Positions 1-8,677 of a DNA stretch of 38,105 nt are shown here, in pieces (the stretch's first letter is position 1; every line of letters begins with the position of its first letter). The stretch covers positions 1 through 38,105 of the forward strand of contig NZ_LK995497.1 of NCBI RefSeq assembly GCF_900002405.1, given 5' to 3'. A program made the position numbers and the translations under genes. The stretch comes from Actinomyces succiniciruminis. GTDB taxonomy: Bacteria; Actinomycetota; Actinomycetes; Actinomycetales; Actinomycetaceae. The notes under the pieces are model-generated. The model searched no databases. It was given only the letters and a program-made list of their open reading frames with translations, and was not told where the DNA came from.

Positions 1-2214
1 GGCGGTAGTGGCGGCCCGCGCCCCGGCGGTTCGGGTGGCCCGCGTCCGCAGGGCGCGCGCTCGGGTCAGGGTGGCCCGCGTCCGGGCCCGCGTTCCGGTG
101 GTCCGCGCCCCAACCCGGGCATGATGCCGGGCCGCTCCTCGGTGGGGCGTCCCGGTGCGCCCGCCCGCGGCGGTCAGGGCGGCCGTGGCGGTCGCCCCGG
201 CTCCGGCGGTCGTGGAGGTTCCGGCGGCGGCGGTCCCCGTGGCGGCTTCGGCGGTCCCCGGGGCGGCCGTGGCGGTCGCGGCTCCACCCAGGGCGCCTTC
301 GGCCGCGGTGGCGGCGCCCCGCGCGGCCGTAAGTCGCGTCGGGCCAAGCGCCAGGAATTCGAGCAGCAGAGCGCGCCGACGATCGGCGGCGTCGTCGTCC
401 CCCGCGGCGATGGCTCCACCCCGGTGCGTGTGCGCCAGGGCGCCACACTGACCGACCTGGCGGAGAAGATCAACGCGAACCCGGCAGCGCTGGTGACCGT
501 CCTGTTCCACCTCGGGGAGATGGCCACGGCCACCCAGTCGCTGGACGAGGACACCTTCGCCCTGCTGGGGGCCGAACTGGGCTACGACGTCCAGATCGTC
601 TCGCCCGAGGATGAGGACCGCGAGCTGCTGGAGTCCTTCGACATTGACCTGGAGGCCGAGGAGGCCGGCGAGGACGACGCCGAACTGCTGCCGCGCCCGC
701 CGGTGGTCACGGTCATGGGCCACGTCGACCACGGTAAGACCAAGCTGCTGGACGCCATCCGCTCCACCGACGTGGTCGCCGGCGAGGCCGGCGGCATCAC
801 CCAGTCCATCGGCGCCTACCAGGTGCGGGTGCACCTGGGTGATGAGACCCGACCGATCACCTTCATCGACACCCCCGGTCACGAGGCCTTCACGGCCATG
901 CGTGCCCGTGGTGCCGAGGTGACGGACATCGCCATCCTGGTGGTGGCCGCCGACGACGGCGTCATGCCGCAGACGGTGGAGGCCCTCAACCACGCCCAGG
1001 CGGCCGGTGTGCCGATCGTCGTGGCCGTCAACAAGATCGACAAGGAGGGCGCCAACCCGGAGAAGATCCGTGGCCAGCTCACCGAGTATGGTCTGGTACC
1101 CGAGGAGTACGGCGGCGACACCATGTTCGTCGACATCTCCGCCAAGCAGCGCACCAACATCGACGGCCTGCTGGAGGCGGTCCTGCTGACCGCCGACGCC
1201 GCCCTCGACCTGCGCGCCAACCCGAACACGGACGCCCGCGGCGTCACCGTGGAGGCGAAGCTGGACCGGGGCCGCGGTGCCGTCGCCACCGTGCTGGTCC
1301 AGCGCGGCACCCTGCACGTCGGCGACCCGATCGTCGCCGGCAGCGCCTATGGGCGCGTGCGCGCCATGTTCGACGAGTACGGCAACCCGCTGGAGGAGGC
1401 CGGCCCGGCCCGGCCCGCCCAGGTGCTGGGGCTGACCAACGTGCCCAGCGCGGGCGACTCCTTCATCGTCGCTCCCGACGACCGCACCGCTCGGCAGATC
1501 GCCGACCGACGCGAGGCCGCCGGGCGCGCCGCGGAGTTGGCCAAGCGCCGCAAGCGCGTCTCCCTGGAGAACCTCACCGATGTCCTCAAGGAGGGCAAGG
1601 TCGACACCCTCAACCTCATCCTCAAGGGCGACAGCTCGGGTGCGGTCGAGGCGCTGGAGGACTCGCTGCTCAAGATCGACGTCGGCGACGAGGTGGCCCT
1701 GCGGGTCATCCACCGCGGCGTCGGCGCCGTCACCCAGAACGACGTCAACCTGGCCACGGTGGACTCCGCCGTCATCATCGGCTTCAACGTGCGCCCCGCC
1801 GTGCGTGTGGCCGAGCTGGCCGACCGCGAGGGCGTCGACATGAAGTTCTACACGGTCATCTACAACGCCATCGAGGATGTCGAAGCGGCCCTGAAGGGCA
1901 TGCTCAAGCCGGTCTACGAGGAGGTCGAGTTGGGCACGGCGGAGATCCGCCAGGTCTTCCACTCCTCGAAGTTCGGCTCGATCGCCGGTTCGATCGTCCG
2001 CTCCGGCGTCATCAAGCGCGGCGCCAAGGCCCGCCTGGTGCGCGACGGCGTCGTGGTGAACGGGGACCTCACGGTGGAGACGCTGCGCCGCGAGAAGGAC
2101 GACGTCACCGAGGTCCGCGAGGGCTACGAATGCGGTATCAACCTCAGCTTCCGTGACATCGCCGAGGGCGACGTCATCGAGACCTGGGAGATGCGCGAGA
2201 AGCCCCGCGACTGA
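1..2214 (+). CDS. infB: Translation initiation factor IF-2 (5' end outside window)
   Basis: IF-2 is the GTPase that brings initiator fMet-tRNA to the 30S subunit and promotes subunit joining. The frame is open from base 1, so the start lies upstream and the visible part is 737 residues. Residues 1 to about 120 are a Gly/Arg/Pro-rich low-complexity stretch typical of the long N-terminus of actinobacterial IF-2. The conserved IF2_N segment follows at about 140-200. The GTPase motifs are GHVDHGKT (240-247), DTPGHEAF (290-297) and NKID (344-347). Domains II to IV run to the end, which closes with EMREKPRD. An ATG at 121 exists but only cuts the low-complexity region, so it is not the start. The gene begins the conserved infB-rbfA-truB-ribF run and is followed by a strong hairpin, so it is probably not cotranscribed with rbfA. 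Confidence 0.98.
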   Translation, partial: GGSGGPRPGGSGGPRPQGARSGQGGPRPGPRSGGPRPNPGMMPGRSSVGRPGAPARGGQGGRGGRPGSGGRGGSGGGGPRGGFGGPRGGRGGRGSTQGAFGRGGGAPRGRKSRRAKRQEFEQQSAPTIGGVVVPRGDGSTPVRVRQGATLTDLAEKINANPAALVTVLFHLGEMATATQSLDEDTFALLGAELGYDVQIVSPEDEDRELLESFDIDLEAEEAGEDDAELLPRPPVVTVMGHVDHGKTKLLDAIRSTDVVAGEAGGITQSIGAYQVRVHLGDETRPITFIDTPGHEAFTAMRARGAEVTDIAILVVAADDGVMPQTVEALNHAQAAGVPIVVAVNKIDKEGANPEKIRGQLTEYGLVPEEYGGDTMFVDISAKQRTNIDGLLEAVLLTADAALDLRANPNTDARGVTVEAKLDRGRGAVATVLVQRGTLHVGDPIVAGSAYGRVRAMFDEYGNPLEEAGPARPAQVLGLTNVPSAGDSFIVAPDDRTARQIADRREAAGRAAELAKRRKRVSLENLTDVLKEGKVDTLNLILKGDSSGAVEALEDSLLKIDVGDEVALRVIHRGVGAVTQNDVNLATVDSAVIIGFNVRPAVRVAELADREGVDMKFYTVIYNAIEDVEAALKGMLKPVYEEVELGTAEIRQVFHSSKFGSIAGSIVRSGVIKRGAKARLVRDGVVVNGDLTVETLRREKDDVTEVREGYECGINLSFRDIAEGDVIETWEMREKPRD

Positions 2215-2277
2215 CCGTCGGGACCGCCGCCGGCTAACACACCGAGACCGGCACTTGTTACGCGCCGCGACCGGTAG

Positions 2278-2330
2278 AAATGACGCCGGTGCCGCCGACT
2301 CCTTCGGGAGTGGTGGCACCGGCGTCATTT
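2278..2330 (+). terminator. Hairpin terminator downstream of infB
   Basis: Two 16-nt arms, 2278-2293 and 2315-2330, are perfectly complementary. The stem continues imperfectly inward to a TTCG tetraloop at 2303-2306. The left arm begins with AAA and the right arm ends in TTT, so the stem can work in both directions between the convergent infB and rarD. Confidence 0.85.
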
Positions 2331-2588
2331 GGCTCCCGGACACCCGGGCTTAAGACTGGGGCATTGGCGTGAGCGTGGTGTTCTAGGCGGCGTGTCTGGG
2401 TAATTCGTGTGGGTGTGGTGCTTCAGAGCAGCGTGTCGCGGGGCGGCGGTCAAGTGTCGGGCTACTGCCGCCGGGCGGTTCGGCCCGGCCGCGTCATCCG
2501 GCCACCGATGACAAGCACGGCAAGGATGGTGGTGGAGTCTTCAACCTGCTCGGCTGAGAGCCGGGCGCAATCGGGCCTCCGTGAAGCG
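2331..2588. other. Intergenic stretch between infB and rarD, no gene seen
   Basis: No credible coding frame is visible. The stretch holds an imperfect direct repeat of about 28 nt (2373-2400 and 2413-2442, both reading G-GTGGTG-TTC ... GCGTGTC) and a GC-rich hairpin with 7-bp arms (2470-2476 and 2483-2489). The hairpin could help end the rarD transcript, but it lies about 100 nt past the rarD stop. Confidence 0.5.
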
Positions 2589-3572
2589 TTAATGCTTGCC
2601 AGGGCGCGGCCGGCGCGCCAGCTGCCACAGCAGGTCGGTGACGAACACGACCACCGCGACCCACACCAGCGCCGTCGAGACCCAGCGTGCCGGCGAGATC
2701 TCCTCGTGGAACACCGCCCAGGCGAGCAGGAACTGCATGACCGGGGTGATGTACTGGCTGAGCCCCACGATGGACAGCGGCACCCGGCGCGTGCCCGCGG
2801 CGAACAGCAGCAACGGCGTGGCCGTCACCGGGCCCGCCAGCACCAGTCCCGCGGCCAGGCCCGCAGACGCCGTAGCCCCCTGCAGTGCCCCGTGCCCGCC
2901 CGCGTAAAGCCAGGCGAAGTAGGCCAGCGCCACCGGCGTCATGCAGCCGCTCTCCACCGTGAGTCCGGTGAGCGCGTCCACCCTCCCGCCGACGCGCTTC
3001 TTCACCAGCCCATACAGGCCGAAGGACAGCGCCAGCGACAGCGAGATCCACGGCAGTGATCCCTGCGCCACCACCAGCACGGTGATCGCCACCACCGCAA
3101 TGCCGACGGCGACACCCTGGGCCCGGCGCAGCCGCTCACCCAGGAAGATCGCCGCGAGCACCACCGTTACCAGCGGGTTGATGAAGTACCCCAGGGCCGC
3201 ATCCGCGGTACGGCCGGAGTTGACCGCGTAGACGTACACCAGCCAGTTCACCGACACCAGCAGTCCGCTGGCCGCGAGCGTGCCCAGGACTCGCGGCGTC
3301 GCGACCGCCGTGCGCAGGGCAGGCCAGGAGCGGCGCAGCGCGGTCAGTCCCAGGCAGGTGGCCAGCGTCCACACCAGGCGATGCCCGATGATCTCCACGC
3401 TGCCGGCGTCCTGCAGCAGGCGGAAGTACAGGGGGAACAGGCCCCACAGCAGGTAGCAGCCGAGCACCATCGCCACGCCGGAGGCGTCCCCGGTGGCGGC
3501 GGCGGTTCGCGCTGGTGCCGGCGTTGCGACGGCGGCATGAGACTCGGAGGCGGGGGAGGCGGAGTCGGTCAC
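2589..3572 (-). CDS. rarD: RarD/EamA-family membrane transporter
   Basis: A multi-span inner-membrane protein of the drug/metabolite transporter superfamily, RarD subfamily; its substrate is not known. After a short Ala/Pro-rich cytoplasmic N-terminus it starts GVAMVLGCYLLWGLFPLYF, the RarD hallmark. About ten hydrophobic helices follow in two EamA-like halves, with the typical motifs YFINPLV and LSQYITPVMQFLLA. I chose GTG at 3572 because AGGAAAG lies about 6 nt upstream; the frame also has an ATG at 3614 that lacks a ribosome-binding site and would add 14 residues. From GTG the protein has 327 residues. It is convergent with infB and sits between infB and rbfA, which are adjacent in many actinobacteria, so it looks like an accessory insertion into that operon. 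Confidence 0.88.
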   Translation of the reverse strand: MTDSASPASESHAAVATPAPARTAAATGDASGVAMVLGCYLLWGLFPLYFRLLQDAGSVEIIGHRLVWTLATCLGLTALRRSWPALRTAVATPRVLGTLAASGLLVSVNWLVYVYAVNSGRTADAALGYFINPLVTVVLAAIFLGERLRRAQGVAVGIAVVAITVLVVAQGSLPWISLSLALSFGLYGLVKKRVGGRVDALTGLTVESGCMTPVALAYFAWLYAGGHGALQGATASAGLAAGLVLAGPVTATPLLLFAAGTRRVPLSIVGLSQYITPVMQFLLAWAVFHEEISPARWVSTALVWVAVVVFVTDLLWQLARRPRPGKH

Positions 3573-3703
3573 GTGTGGCTTTCCTATTCGGCGGGAGGCA
3601 GTGCGCACGAGCATGATTCGCGCGGCATGGCGCCCGCAGGAGTTGGGATGTCGGCAGGAACGTTAGCGCGCCCGACGCCATGAACACGTGTTTGCGTCAT
3701 GAC

Positions 3704-3758
3704 CACGAGTTTTGGAGGTTTGCACGTGCCCGGCGCCTGCAAACCTCCAAGACTCGTG
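3704..3758. repeat. Long near-perfect inverted repeat upstream of rbfA
   Basis: Arms of 21 nt at 3704-3724 and 3738-3758 are complementary except for one position that can pair as G-U. The loop is 13 nt. Immediately downstream a short direct repeat appears (ACTCGTGTATGTGAGACG at 3752-3769, then ACTCGTGTATGAGACG). The unit stands alone in a gene-free stretch between the divergent rarD and rbfA. It could be a small dispersed repeat, a terminator or a structured 5' leader of rbfA. The sequence alone does not decide. Confidence 0.7.
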
Positions 3759-3927
3759 TATGTGAGACGAACTCGTGTATGAGACGCGGCCCGGAGCTCT
3801 GGCGATCGCGCGGGCGGTGGTGCACAATGATCCGTCCGCCGGTTTCCGGTACACGGTGCGGGCGCCGTCAGCGCGGTACTTGCAGCCGTGACCCGAACCA
3901 CCAGTAGTCGATCCTTAAGGAGCCCCC

Positions 3928-4491
3928 ATGGCCGACGCCGCCCGCGTCCGCAAGGTCGCTGACCGTATTCAACAGACCGTCGCCCGCCTCCTGCAGGGCA
4001 GGATCAAGGACCCCAGGATCGGCTTCGTCACCATCACCGACGTGCGCGTCACCGGTGACCTGCAGCAGGCGACCATCTTCTACACCGTCTACGGCACCGA
4101 CGAGGAGCGCGAGGAGACGGCCGCCGCCCTGCGCTCGGCCACCGGCCTGATCCGTTCCGAGGTCGGTCGGGCGCTCGGCATTCGGCTGACCCCGTCGATC
4201 GCCTTCCAGCTTGACACGCTGCCCACGCAGGCGCAGGCCTTCGAGGACGCCCTCGCCCAGGCACGCGCCCGCGACGAACAGATTGCCCGCACCTACGCGG
4301 GCGCCACCTACGCCGGCGACGCCGACCCCTACCGCCACGACGACGAAGACGAGGGGGACGACTACGCCGCAGACAATGACGACCCGGCGCAGGCGGCAGG
4401 TGACGCGGACCAGGACGACTACGAGGCCATCGACCACGATGACTACGAGCCGGCCGAAGCCGACGCCGATGAGGAGGGGACCGGGGCGTGA
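3928..4491 (+). CDS. rbfA: 30S ribosome-binding factor A
   Basis: RbfA assists late maturation of the 30S subunit and 16S rRNA 5' end processing, binding near helix 1. The first 125 or so residues carry the single KH-like fold, with VRKVADRIQQTVARLL near the N-terminus and the conserved DPRIGFVTITDVRVTGD segment. The ATG at 3928 follows AAGGAG by about 6 nt. RbfA proteins are commonly 120-150 residues. This one has 187 because of a C-terminal tail of about 60 residues rich in Asp, Glu, Ala and Tyr (DDEDEGDDY and similar). The stop overlaps the truB GTG start by 4 nt (GTGA), which predicts translational coupling. Confidence 0.96.
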   Translation: MADAARVRKVADRIQQTVARLLQGRIKDPRIGFVTITDVRVTGDLQQATIFYTVYGTDEEREETAAALRSATGLIRSEVGRALGIRLTPSIAFQLDTLPTQAQAFEDALAQARARDEQIARTYAGATYAGDADPYRHDDEDEGDDYAADNDDPAQAAGDADQDDYEAIDHDDYEPAEADADEEGTGA

Positions 4492-5507
4492 GCAACCCCG
4501 CAGGCCGACCCACCGGACGGCGCATCGACGTCCCCCGCGGCTCCGTCACCTCCCCGGATGGGCTGCTGGTGGTGGACAAGCCCGCCGGCGTCACCAGCCA
4601 CGACGTGGTCGCCATGACCCGCCGCCTGGCCGCCACCCGCAAGGTCGGCCACGCCGGCACCCTGGATCCTGCCGCCACCGGGGTGCTGCTGCTCGGCATC
4701 GGTCGGGCCACCCGGTTCCTGACCTACCTGGTCGGCGCCGACAAGACCTACCGGGCCACGGCCCGCCTGGGGCAGACCACCCTCACCGAGGACGCCGACG
4801 GCGAGTTCACGTCCGCCGCCGGCTGCCCGCCGGGCCCCGACCTGACCGCCCGGATCGACACCGCCCTGGCCTCCCTGACCGGCGAAATCATGCAGGTGCC
4901 CTCCGCGGTATCGGCCATCAAGATCGACGGCGTGCGCTCCTATGCGCGCGTGCGCGGTGGGGAGGACGTCGACCTGCCGGCTCGTCCGGTCACCATCCAC
5001 GCCCTCACCCGCAGCGGAGCCCCACGGTCGACGACCGCCGCTGACGGCACCGCCGTGGTCGACGTCGACCTGGAGGTGCACTGCTCCTCGGGGACCTATG
5101 TGCGCGCCCTGGCGCGTGACCTCGGCACCGCCTTGGGCTGTGGGGCGCACCTGACCGCGCTGCGCCGCACCGAGGTGGGTCCCTTCTCGGTCGCCGAGGC
5201 GGCGACCATCGCCTCCCTGTCCGCCGTCGTCGCCGCCGGGCAGACCCTGCCCGTGCTGCCCCTGGCCGCCGTGGCCCGCCGCTGCTTCCCCGCCGTCGCC
5301 CTGGACGAGGTCGAGGCGCGCGCCCTGCGCCACGGGCAGCCCCTGCCCGCCGCGGTGCTCGACCGGGCACAGCCCCCGGGGCATCGGGTTATTTCCAAGG
5401 CCGCCGCGCCGGGCGTGGCCGCCGGGTTCGACCCGGCGGGCGGGCTCGTGGCACTGTTGGCACACAAGGGCGAACACGCCCGTCCCGTGCTCGTGCTGTC
5501 GAACTGA
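4488..5507 (+). CDS. truB: tRNA pseudouridine(55) synthase
   Basis: TruB converts U55 in the T-arm of tRNAs to pseudouridine. The 339-residue protein opens the catalytic domain with GLLVVDKPAGVTSHDVV (about 25-41). It carries the active-site motif GHAGTLDPAATGVL with catalytic Asp60, and later the RNA-binding segment VPSAVSAIKIDGVRSYA, followed by the SGTYVRALARDLG motif. The C-terminal 90 residues form the actinobacterial extension. The start is GTG at 4488, overlapping the rbfA stop, with GAGGAGGGG just upstream. ribF follows after 115 nt. Confidence 0.96.
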   Translation: MSNPAGRPTGRRIDVPRGSVTSPDGLLVVDKPAGVTSHDVVAMTRRLAATRKVGHAGTLDPAATGVLLLGIGRATRFLTYLVGADKTYRATARLGQTTLTEDADGEFTSAAGCPPGPDLTARIDTALASLTGEIMQVPSAVSAIKIDGVRSYARVRGGEDVDLPARPVTIHALTRSGAPRSTTAADGTAVVDVDLEVHCSSGTYVRALARDLGTALGCGAHLTALRRTEVGPFSVAEAATIASLSAVVAAGQTLPVLPLAAVARRCFPAVALDEVEARALRHGQPLPAAVLDRAQPPGHRVISKAAAPGVAAGFDPAGGLVALLAHKGEHARPVLVLSN

Positions 5508-5557
5508 TGCGGCCGCCTCCGCGCCGCACCCGGACACCCACAACCCAGGAGACACCT

Positions 5558-5611
5558 TTGAACCAGACCACGATCGCCCACATCCCGCGGCACCTCGGCG
5601 ACGCGGACTGA
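5558..5611 (+). CDS. Possible 17-codon leader peptide upstream of ribF
   Basis: TTG at 5558 follows CAGGAGACACC, a well-placed ribosome-binding site, and opens a 17-codon frame (MNQTTIAHIPRHLGDAD) ending at TGA 5609-5611. That is 11 nt before the GTG of ribF. No family is recognised. It may be a leader peptide or a chance frame. Only the ribosome-binding site and the tight spacing support it. Confidence 0.3.
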   Translation: MNQTTIAHIPRHLGDAD

Positions 5612-5622
5612 GGCGGCGCACC

Positions 5623-6663
5623 GTGGAGATCTGGTATGGAGCCGAGCAGGTGCCGGCAGCCCTGAGGGATCCCTCCGGCCCCGGCAGCATCGTCACCGTA
5701 GGCGTGTTCGACGGCGTGCATCGCGGCCACCAGGCGATCCTCGCCCGCGTCGTGGAGCGCGCCCACCATGCGGCCACCCCCGACGGGCGTCGGCCGCGCG
5801 CCATCGCGTTGACCTTCGACCCGCATCCGGCGGCGGTACACCGCCCCGCCACACGGCTGCCACTGATCACCTCGCTCGCCGACCGCCTGGAGTCCCTGGC
5901 GGCCACCGGCTTGGATGCGGTGCTCGTGGTCCACTACACCCTCGACTTCGCCGACCAGGGGCCGGAGGAGTTCGTGCGCGACTGGCTCGAGGGTCTGCTT
6001 GGGGCCCGCGCGATCGTGGTCGGTGACGATGTGCGTTTCGGCCGCGGCAACAGCGGCGACGCCGCCACCCTGCGCCGGATCGGGCGCGCCGACGGCGTGG
6101 AGGTGGAGATCGTCTCCGACGTCGTCGCCCCCACCGGTCGCCGCTGGTCCTCCACCTGGGTGCGTGAACTGCTGGAGGCCGGCGACATGCGCGGCGCCGC
6201 CGAGGTCCTCGGCCACGTCCACCGGTTGCGCGGCACGGTCATCCACGGCCACCGCCGCGGCCGCGAACTCGGCTTCCCCACCGCGAACCTGGACGCCGCC
6301 ACCGCCGGCGTGGTCCCGCCCGACGGTGTTTACGCGGGCTGGCTGGTGCGCTCCCCCCAGGCGGGGGTGGCCGGCGCCGCGGGGGAGAAGCGCCTGCCCG
6401 CCGCCATCTCCATCGGCACCAACCCGACCTTCGACGACGTGCCCGACCGCACCGTGGAGGCGCATGTGCTGGGGCGCGCGGACTTGAACCTGTACGGGGA
6501 GGTCGTGGTGATCGAACTGGTGGAGCGGCTGCGCCCCATGCTCGCCTTCGACGGCCTGGAGCCGCTGCTGGCGCAGATGCGGCAGGACGTGATCGACACC
6601 GCCGCGGTGCTGGACGTGCCCGTGCCCGAGCCCATCCGCCCCGAGGACGTCACCGCCCTGTGA
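5623..6663 (+). CDS. ribF: Bifunctional riboflavin kinase / FAD synthetase
   Basis: RibF phosphorylates riboflavin to FMN and then adenylylates FMN to FAD. The N-terminal nucleotidyltransferase domain shows VTVGVFDGVHRGHQAIL (about 25-42) and TFDPHPAAVH. The C-terminal kinase domain begins near HRLRGTVIHGHRRGRELGFP and includes PTANL, the DGVYAGW segment and ISIGTNPTFD. Its 346 residues are a little longer than usual, with a small insertion between the DGVYAGW segment and ISIGTNPTF. The start is GTG at 5623. Stem-loop sequences lie directly after the stop, where it meets the convergent esterase gene. Confidence 0.96.
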   Translation: MEIWYGAEQVPAALRDPSGPGSIVTVGVFDGVHRGHQAILARVVERAHHAATPDGRRPRAIALTFDPHPAAVHRPATRLPLITSLADRLESLAATGLDAVLVVHYTLDFADQGPEEFVRDWLEGLLGARAIVVGDDVRFGRGNSGDAATLRRIGRADGVEVEIVSDVVAPTGRRWSSTWVRELLEAGDMRGAAEVLGHVHRLRGTVIHGHRRGRELGFPTANLDAATAGVVPPDGVYAGWLVRSPQAGVAGAAGEKRLPAAISIGTNPTFDDVPDRTVEAHVLGRADLNLYGEVVVIELVERLRPMLAFDGLEPLLAQMRQDVIDTAAVLDVPVPEPIRPEDVTAL

Positions 6664-6717
6664 CGGCAGGGTGACGCCGACACTGGGCGATGCCGCTCCG
6701 CTCGGGGCATCACTGCC
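6664..6717. terminator. Shared terminator between ribF and the esterase gene
   Basis: An inner 6-bp stem (GATGCC 6689-6694 with GGCATC 6706-6711) sits inside an imperfect outer pairing of CGGCAG..TGA with TCACTGCCG. It overlaps the stop codon of the minus-strand gene, so it probably serves both convergent transcripts. Confidence 0.55.
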
Positions 6718-7801
6718 GCGGGTGGGCGGAGAAGAACTCCCACATCAACTGCGAGGCATTGATCTCCTGAGTGATCGTGCCCAGGGCGGACAGGTCCGCG
6801 CTCGTGCCGGGCCAGGTGTGACCGCCGGCGTCCACCGTGTACAGCCCCACCTCGGTGCCGCTCTCGCAGGAGCCGTAGCGGGTCAGGGACACGTGGTCGC
6901 TCACCTGGTCGGTGGTGGGCTCGGCGGTGCAGCCGTCCAGCTCCGCCCAGGTGCTTACGGCCGTCTCGACGCCGTAGCCCCAGCGGGGATCGTCGTTGCC
7001 GTCATAGGGGTTGACCACGTCGTCGGTGCCGTGGAAGGTCAGCACGGAGACCGGCTGGTCCGGGGTGCAGCTCGAGGGGTCGATCGTGGTCAAGTCGTCC
7101 GCGGTGGCCTTGCCGGCGCGCAGACCCGCGACGGGCGCGATGGCGGCGATCAAATCGGGGCGCTCGCAGGCCAGGGCGCTGGCCATGCGGCCGCCCCCGG
7201 AGTAGCCGGTCGCGTAGATGCGGTTGGGGTCCACGCAGGCCTGCTCCGACAGGGACTCGACAACCGTGGTCAGGAAGGCGACGTCGTCGCGGGCGTCGTC
7301 CGCCGGGTACTCGCCGGCGGTGGTGGGCACGCCGGGCACGTTCCAGGCCCAGTTGCCGTCGGGCAGCGGGTCGTCGGTGTCCAGGGCGATGGCGGCGGTG
7401 GGCTCGGCGACGATGAATCCGTCGGCGTCGGCGTCGGCCACGGCATCGAGTTCGCTGATCTGTGCCTGGGAGACGCCGTTGGAGTTGGAGCCGTGCAGGT
7501 CAAGGACCAGGGGGAGAGGGGTATCGGGGTCGGCACCCTCGGGCACGTGCACGCGGACCGGGTAGGTCTCGTCCTCGAAGACGACGTCGACGGTCTGCGT
7601 GCCCGACAGCGTGCGGCTGCAAGGCGACACCATGGTGCCGGTGCCGGAACTGTCGGCGCCGGCGGTGCTTGACGAGGTGGGCTCGGCACCGCATCCGGTG
7701 ACCGCGACCGGGGCGAGCACAACCAGCGCGGCGATGAGCGATACGAGCACAGGCCGAATACGTGCGGAGGGTTTCAATGACTGCTGCGCAGGGGATAGCA
7801 A
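6710..7801 (-). CDS. Secreted lipoprotein esterase of the LpqC / PHB-depolymerase type
   Basis: An extracytoplasmic alpha/beta hydrolase, probably an esterase acting on polyester or feruloyl-type substrates; the true substrate cannot be read from sequence. Residues 17-36 form a signal peptide ending in the lipobox VTGC, so Cys37 should be lipidated. The hydrolase core shows LPLVLDLHGSNSNG (oxyanion-hole region), the nucleophile elbow GYSGGG, FHGTDDVVNPY with the likely acid, and GGHTWPG with the catalytic His. This matches the LpqC-like esterase pattern. The start is TTG at 7801 with GAGGAG about 6 nt upstream. It has 363 residues and lies alone, convergent with ribF and divergent from rpsO, inside the otherwise conserved ribF-rpsO segment. 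Confidence 0.88.
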   Translation of the reverse strand: MLSPAQQSLKPSARIRPVLVSLIAALVVLAPVAVTGCGAEPTSSSTAGADSSGTGTMVSPCSRTLSGTQTVDVVFEDETYPVRVHVPEGADPDTPLPLVLDLHGSNSNGVSQAQISELDAVADADADGFIVAEPTAAIALDTDDPLPDGNWAWNVPGVPTTAGEYPADDARDDVAFLTTVVESLSEQACVDPNRIYATGYSGGGRMASALACERPDLIAAIAPVAGLRAGKATADDLTTIDPSSCTPDQPVSVLTFHGTDDVVNPYDGNDDPRWGYGVETAVSTWAELDGCTAEPTTDQVSDHVSLTRYGSCESGTEVGLYTVDAGGHTWPGTSADLSALGTITQEINASQLMWEFFSAHPRQ

Positions 7802-8016
7802 GGGGACTCCTCAGGGAAACAACGATGTTTGCGGTGCTGCAGGTAACGCCAGTATAGGCGGCGGGGCCGGCTGCATGTGCCCGATGCCACCGGCCGGTGG
7901 GCGAGGGGCACGGCCCGCGGCTGATATGGTTGCCCAGCCGTCGATCGGCCGCGGGAGTGTCATGCCCGGGAGAACCAGCCCCGGCGCTCCGCGCAACGAG
8001 AAGATCAGGAGTCATC

Positions 8017-8286
8017 GTGTCGATTTCCCCCGAACGCAAGCAGGAGCTCATTGCCGAGTACGCCACCCACGAGGGCGACACCGGCTCCCCGGAGGTCCAG
8101 GTCGCCATCCTGTCCGAGCGGATCTCCAACCTCACCGAGCACTTCAAGACCCACGCTCACGACCACCACTCGCGCCGCGGCCTGTACCTGCTGATCGGTA
8201 AGCGTCGCCGCCTGCTGGACTACCTCGAGCGCGAGGACATCGAGCGCTACCGCAAGCTCATCGCCCGCCTCGGCATCCGCCGCTGA
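8017..8286 (+). CDS. rpsO: 30S ribosomal protein S15
   Basis: Primary 16S rRNA-binding protein of the platform region, 89 residues, the normal length. It has the signature [17 protein letters not shown] followed by [15 protein letters not shown] and ends LIARLGIRR. The start is GTG at 8017 with AGGAG 5-6 nt upstream; longer in-frame starts would add sequence foreign to S15. In many bacteria pnp follows rpsO directly. Here a perfect 16-bp terminator and the minus-strand fucO lie between them, so the two are transcriptionally separated. Confidence 0.98.
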   Translation: MSISPERKQELIAEYATHEGDTGSPEVQVAILSERISNLTEHFKTHAHDHHSRRGLYLLIGKRRRLLDYLEREDIERYRKLIARLGIRR

Positions 8287-8311
8287 GCGACAGCGCGCCA
8301 GGACTACACAA

Positions 8312-8346
8312 CGGGCCCCGGTCTCCACAGTGGAGACCGGGGCCCG
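8312..8346 (+). terminator. Terminator of rpsO
   Basis: Arms 8312-8327 and 8331-8346 pair perfectly (16 bp) around a 3-nt loop, 25 nt after the rpsO stop. There is no T-run, as is common in high-GC actinobacteria. Confidence 0.85.
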
Positions 8347-8442
8347 GCGCGTGGTAGTTGTCCGGCCATGCGCTGCCGGACTCTGGGCGAATTGATCTCG
8401 CACCAAGCCCCCCGCGGTGCCCACTCCGGCGGGGCGGGACCT

Positions 8443-8575
8443 GACGGTTCGTACCTTCAGGACGACGGTTCGTACTTCTTCTCGACGGTTCGGCACCCCG
8501 GGGTACGAACCGTCGCCACGAGTGCCGAAGCGTCCGAGCCGAGTGCCGAATCGTCACGTGAAGTGCTGAACCGTC
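8443..8575. repeat. Seven-copy inverted/direct short repeat cluster
   Basis: Three plus-oriented copies of GACGGTTCGTAC or GACGGTTCGGCAC (8443-8454, 8464-8475, 8484-8496) are followed by four copies in inverse orientation: GTACGAACCGTC (8503-8514), GTGCCGAAGCGTC (8522-8534), GTGCCGAATCGTC (8543-8555) and GTGCTGAACCGTC (8563-8575). Centre-to-centre spacing is 18-21 nt. The array can fold into a long stem with the tip near 8497-8502. It lies in a 391-nt gap between the rpsO terminator and the 3' end of fucO, where no gene is seen. The function is unknown; multimeric protein binding or a mobile repeat are both possible. Confidence 0.8.
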
Positions 8576-8677
8576 GCCCACGGGGCCACCCACACCACCA
8601 CACCCTCTCGAACACGAAGAGCCTGAGGGCGGGGCGCGCCGACGTCCACCAGGCGGTATCGACGCGTCCGGCGCGGC

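Noticed and set aside
4443-6465. Long minus-strand frames opposite truB and ribF
   Set aside because: Low-complexity Gly/Ala/Arg translations typical of the mirror frame of GC-rich codons, and the plus strand carries recognised genes.
8443-8575. Considered as a small CRISPR array
   Set aside because: Repeats are only 12-13 bp, occur in both orientations, and the spacers are shorter than the repeats. No cas genes are present.
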